From Haplomitrium mnioides (lineage: Eukaryota > Marchantiophyta > Haplomitriopsida > Calobryales): 23,199 bases of DNA. The stretch is taken from the NCBI GenBank assembly GCA_049999725.1, contig JBNGIS010008261.1, positions 1 through 23,199 of the forward strand, in the 5' to 3' direction. Made by a program: the position numbers and the translations under genes. Each line of letters opens with the position of its first letter. Positions within the stretch are counted from its first letter, which is position 1. The notes below the pieces were generated by a model. It was not told the DNA's origin. It saw only the letters and a program-made list of their open reading frames with translations, and did not search any database. Below are positions 19,543 through 23,199 of the stretch, piece by piece.

Positions 19543-19547
19543 CGTAT
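19543..19547. repeat. Target-site duplication, right copy (CGTAT)
   Basis: CGTAT directly follows the CA end of the right LTR and matches 4662-4666 exactly. Confidence 0.9.
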
Positions 19548-20334
19548 CTACAGAATTCAGAATCTATACATGCTGAAAAGTCACACCCAAAGACAGCAAA
19601 ACCGAAGAAATCCTTATACGGTGTTACCAATTCCCGAAATCAGGAATTCTACATGATCATGATGTCCCTTCTTCCGGTCAGTGTTGCCCTTGGCTTGCTG
19701 GTTGCAGGAGGTCCTCCCTCAATTGCTTTGGTCCTTCTTGCTGCCCCCACGAGCTGCTCTTTTGCTGAAAACAGCTGCTGGTCTGCAGATTAGTCGGCTT
19801 CTCTACCACTCACAATCTCAAAATTCCGTTGGCTGCCCTTGATTGCTAGCTGCCCCCTCTTCCAATACCGCCTTAATTTCCTCACACCCGTTCAGTCGAA
19901 AGAGTTTGACTTCTGCCTCACAGAAGGTGTATGTTTTGCTCCCTCACCAGGGAGATGCTCCTCTCGAACACCAGTTACCTACTCCACCTTGCTACCGAAA
20001 TTCGTCTCCTTACTCTTCCCTTGGGAGCATACCTCACCAGGACTCTTAAGGTCCTATGAACTGTCACCTGAAATAAACTTTTGGCCTGGACTGCCCCAAC
20101 ATTTCCTTCACTCAAACGCTGCTGAGCTTACCCTCCATGGCTTTAGAGGGGGGATCCTCCCTAATTGCCTTCTCAAGCGAAAATGCGGGCTGGTCTGAAA
20201 ATCATATGTGCAGCCACTGAAGAAGTGAAAGCATGTGCCAAAGAAAAATGATGAGAGTCTCCTTCACCAACTAGAGTTCACCGCTCTTATGTTGGAAGTC
20301 ACCTCCTTATACAAACCCATGCTCCCTCTACCCC
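19548..20334. other. Right host sequence, no gene recognised
   Basis: This is the continuation of the locus interrupted at 4666. Open frames of up to about 119 codons occur on the plus strand (19500-19793 and 19839-20198), but the first starts inside the LTR and crosses the insertion site, and both lack recognisable domains. The sequence is C/T-rich, which favours long chance frames. I see no repeat or RNA gene. Confidence 0.5.
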
Positions 20335-20469
20335 TATAAAACCACATCCTCCCTCCACAACTTTGCTTGCTCCAACCCGATGGAAAAAGAAAACAATACA
20401 AAGGATGATCCACAATGGGGCTCTTGTCAAAGGTATACCCCCAAGAGAGAGGAAGCTAACCTCATTTAA
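20335..20469 (+). other. TATA box followed by a 29-codon ORF
   Basis: TATAAAA (20335-20341) is followed, 45 bp downstream of its start, by an ATG (20380) opening a 29-codon frame that ends in TAA at 20467-20469. The product is charged and hydrophilic (MEKENNTKDDPQWGSCQRY at its start). It could be a short first exon or the promoter of a decayed gene or element. I do not recognise it, and the 5' leader would be very short. Confidence 0.2.
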
Positions 20470-21107
20470 TGGCATGACTTATTTGCCTTAGCGCCCACCT
20501 GCATTTTAGCTTTAATTTCTAATGTTAGTTGAGGTTGACTAATCATAACGGCCCAATTTTAAGGTCGTGTTCCCTTGGCCAAAATCTTCATCACCATTAG
20601 CTAAGGTAAACCATATCTTTAGGTTCAGTCAGAGCAACGGTCTCTCCAAGTTGTGGTGTGTGCCACTTTTCCCAACTAAATTGAGAGGACAAATTTTCAT
20701 TTAAAGTCCCATTGACTTTTTACCTTTTCCTCTGCTAAACTTAGTTATTTTGTTTTTTTTTGTCATTTGTCCTATTAAGTCTTGTTCATTTTATTCTTTT
20801 TTTAGTTAGTTAATTTCATTTGTCCATTTAAGTTAGTTTTTTCCTTTCTATAAGAACTATAGTGTTCTTGTTCTTGAGTTATCCTCGCCTCCCTCTACTT
20901 GCTCTCTTCGCCCTCTTGTGCGATTCCTTCCTTGTAGCTGCTTTGAATCCGCTTTTTGCCTGAATCCTTGGCATTGCTCTTTCCTTTATTGGCCCTCTTC
21001 TCCGCATCACCACCTTCTCCACAACCAATTCTCAACCCAAATCCCATTCTCACACTTTTACACCATCCGCGGAATCCTAGGTACCCTACACTTCCACGTC
21101 CATTGCC
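20470..21107. other. Noncoding, T-rich then C/T-rich
   Basis: No supported gene. The section around 20740-20840 is T-rich with TTAGTTAGTTAA-like patches. A CTATAAGAAC box and a GTTCTTGTTCTTGAG stretch near 20850-20880 resemble the R region of an LTR, but no boundaries or partner copy were found. From about 20890 the sequence becomes C/T-rich up to the kinesin fragment. Confidence 0.45.
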
Positions 21108-21804
21108 GACCGTGTTAATTCATGATTACGATCTGTGCGGACGTGAACCAAGTGCAATTCTTTTAGCATAGCAATTCTCTCATTCTCATAATACTGGGTT
21201 GGTGATAGTAATCCATCAGTATTAGCCTCCAGACTCTGAATTTTATCTTCCTGAAACCTCAACATCATCTTGCTACATTGCGAGTCCTCCTCTCGTTGCC
21301 TGACCAAACGGTTCAACAACAACTCAATCTTAGCGGTCAATTGTTTTGATGAATATTTGGCTACCTGCTCTCTTCTTAGAGCTCCTGTTAACATTGCCTC
21401 CACTGCTTTCATCTTCTTCTTGGAAATTTTGGGACTACATTGTGAGTTGCATTCAGATGAGTCAGCGGGACCCAATCTACAATAGGTATGTCCAGCTGCA
21501 ACCACAACCATCCAGTTTTGTCCTTAACGTCACCATCGTGAAGCGTAAGTTTTGACGAATTTTTTGTAGCTAGATTATTGTGACGCAAACGATCAACTTC
21601 CTCCTTCAAATCATGGATTTGTTGACGAAGTGCAAAGACATTTCCATATGCATCCTCGTTTATAACAACATTATTGCAAATGAACTTTGCTCGTTGGGCA
21701 AATTTGAGTGTGCTTAAAGTCTCCAATGCACAGCAGCTAGAAGGGCTAACATTGGTGATGATGATTGTCTTGGAGTTGCCACTTAATGAGTCCTGAAGCA
21801 AGAA
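21108..21804 (-). pseudogene. Kinesin-12 (phragmoplast-type) gene fragment
   Basis: Two adjacent blocks on the minus strand match plant kinesin-12 proteins, which organise phragmoplast microtubules in cell division. Block one (21804-21580) reads FLLQDSLSGNSKTIIITNVS, then ETLSTLKFAQRAKFI, then NEDAYGNVFALRQQI: the end of the motor domain and the start of the neck/coiled coil. Block two (21418 to about 21108), in another frame, reads MKAVEAMLTGALRREQ, NRLVRQREEDSQCSKMMLRF and DKIQSLEA, the conserved early stalk. The ATP-binding P-loop and the first two-thirds of the motor are absent upstream within the window, and the reading stops at TAG (21086-21088) soon after DRNHELTR. About 160 bp between the blocks may hold a short intron or a frameshift. 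A truncated, probably nonfunctional copy is most likely. Exons of a gene with very long introns are the alternative. Confidence 0.75.
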
Positions 21805-22985
21805 AGTCCCTGCTCTTGGTGATTTCCTCTGGTGTGTGACCCTTGGCCAAATCTTGCCCCACCTCCTCTCTCGTATTTCTGCTCGCGCCTCCATCGCAAT
21901 CCTCTCCCATCGCCCCTTTGCTGCAATCTGCCCACCATCGCCTCTTCACTGATCTCTAATTGCCACCCTCTCTTCCAATTGCCATAATTCCTCTTCGAAC
22001 GATCAATCGATCCGCCTCCTCAATCCACTTGCCTCCCATGTGTTCCCTCCTCTGCACATTCCAGTCCTTTTGGATTCTCTCTGGAGGATTTTTTTCAAGC
22101 GACCTGGTGCCTTGAACATCCAGCCCCTTGCTGCGATCTCATGAATTCTGCCCCCACGTATCCTCTTGCCTCGCCAATTCATCTCTCCCGTGTCGAAATT
22201 GCTGTTATGGTGAATGCTCTCCCTCCCTGGATCGAATTTGCTTCCCCTGTGCATTTGCTGTCCTTGCGCAATCGTTTGATTGCTCCATGCAAAAAATGCC
22301 CCTCCACTCTCGAATTGTTGCGTCACCCCGCTCGCTGCTCTCTCCCTCAATTGCTCTACTGCCTCTCTCCCGATTCATCGCGTTGTGCCTTTGTCATGTT
22401 TTCCTCTTCGTGTGCATGCTCTCTCGCTGCGCTCTTCTCCTCCCTCTCCCGATTGCTCTCTCGCTGCGTCCCTCCAATGATTTTTGCAACCTCTGGCCTG
22501 ATCAATTTTGTCCGATCAATCTGGCGAGTTCCTCCTCCCATGTGAAATTGAATTGGCCTCTTGGCTTGATTGCTCCAGTGCGAACTTTGTCCTTGCACGC
22601 AATCCCTCTACTTCGCCTTTGTGCTCTTGCGCATCATGGTCGCCTCACGCCCATGCATTCATTTCCATCTCCCATGCACGACTGACCCTCTACGTTGGAG
22701 CCTCTAGCCCCTACGCGATCCGTTCTGATCGATTTGGCCTAGTCAACCTCTCCTCGCTCTAGCCCGATCGATCCAGCCTCATAGATCCCATCTGCCTCCT
22801 TGATTGATCCCCCTCTCTCTCTTGATCCACCTCCTAGGCCTCTGCGAATTCGTTCCCCCTTGCGCTCTCCTCGCGCATGCGCTCTCTTTTCTTGATGCAT
22901 AGACCCTCTCTCGCTCGACTTTGGGCTCTCTCGCGCTACTACTTGCCTCGCACCCTTGATCATCTTGCGCTGCATGCTTCATTGT
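21805..22985. other. Pyrimidine-rich DNA with degenerate short repeats
   Basis: The plus strand is dominated by C and T with frequent CTCTC, GATCGAT and CGCTGC-like words that recur irregularly, such as CTCTCTCGCTGCG near 22460 and CTCGCGCATGCGCTCT near 22872. Open frames of up to 185 codons (22128-22685) are compositionally biased, rich in Ser, Leu, Pro and Cys, and match nothing. I treat them as chance. No upstream kinesin exons (P-loop, switch motifs) could be found on the minus strand here. Confidence 0.5.
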
Positions 22986-23199
22986 TCACTCGTTGCCAAC
23001 GGGCAGGAGAAAGGATAAGGGGAAGAAATAAGGGGAAGGGAATAGGGAGGGGAAATGAAGAGTAAGTAAAGGAGAGTGAGGAAGGGAGGAGAAAGTGAAG
23101 AAGAGAAGGAGAAGGGCAGAAAGGAAGAGGGGAAAGAAAAGAAGAGAGAGGAAGGAGAAGAAAGAGAAAAGAAAGGGAAGAGAAGAGGGAAGAGGGAAG
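22986..23199 (+). repeat. Polypurine (A/G) low-complexity tract
   Basis: From about 23000 to the window end the plus strand is almost entirely A and G (GGAAG, GAAGAGG, AGGAG words) with only scattered pyrimidines. It continues beyond the window. It follows directly on a C/T-rich block, so purine content changes strand abruptly at about 22990. Confidence 0.8.

Noticed and set aside
19500-19793. 97-codon plus-strand ORF.
   Set aside because: It starts inside the LTR and reads across the target-site duplication into host DNA, so it is an accident of the insertion.
22128-22685. 185-codon plus-strand ORF and several overlapping frames.
   Set aside because: Strong C/T bias opens frames on both strands; the products are Ser/Leu/Pro/Cys-rich with no domain.
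1-23199. CRISPR arrays, tRNA or rRNA genes, bacterial operons.
   Set aside because: No regularly spaced identical repeats, no tRNA cloverleaf or rRNA sequence seen. The only tRNA-related sequences are the retrotransposon primer-binding sites.

Overview
The window is repeat-rich nuclear DNA from a land plant, probably one with a large, transposon-laden genome. Three things point to a plant. The dominant element is a Ty3/gypsy retrotransposon whose primer-binding site matches plant tRNA-Asp. The only cellular-gene homology is a piece of a kinesin-12 of the plant phragmoplast class. I see no bacterial-style operons, no rRNA or tRNA genes and no CRISPR. I cannot name the species. No gene in the window looks intact and functional.

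Left flank (1-4661): AT-rich, heavily decayed sequence. A dead plus-strand Ty3/gypsy RNase H-integrase remnant lies at about 1060-1950. It is followed by a polypurine tract, an LTR-like block of about 1.17 kb (2805-3975) with short palindromes, tandem repeats and a TATA box, and then a tRNA-Met-type primer-binding site at 3977-3988. The order PPT-LTR-PBS suggests an LTR shared by two element copies, or a recombinant.

Centre (4662-19547): one complete but defective LTR retrotransposon on the minus strand (4667-19542), with a perfect 5-bp target duplication (CGTAT). Its 5' LTR is on the right (16186-19542, 3357 bp) and its 3' LTR on the left (4667-9585, 4919 bp). The left LTR is longer because a separate segment of about 1.64 kb has inserted into it (6433-8074). 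Read right to left, the element runs: 5' LTR, PBS, leader with a small ORF, Gag with two zinc-knuckle-like motifs, amber stop, a third zinc knuckle, frameshift and stop, proline-rich linker plus aspartic protease plus reverse transcriptase, frameshift with apparent deletion, RT thumb plus RNase H, two stops, RNase H tail plus integrase zinc finger, three stops, integrase core, weak PPT, 3' LTR. The order PR-RT-RH-INT, the lack of a chromodomain and the tRNA-Asp primer fit the Ogre/Tat/Athila (non-chromovirus) group. No env-like ORF is present. The coding region is interrupted at nine places, so the element cannot be autonomous.

Right flank (19548-23199): the other half of the locus split by the insertion. 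It holds a stretch with no recognisable gene, a possible tiny first exon with a TATA box near 20335-20469, a minus-strand kinesin-12 fragment (21108-21804), a long C/T-rich block, and an abrupt switch to almost pure A/G at about 22990 that runs to the end of the window.

Inferred history: an old plus-strand gypsy element decayed, the large OTA-type element then inserted between 4666 and 19543, and later the 1.64-kb segment entered its 3' LTR. The 5' LTR gained local duplications that the other LTR lacks.
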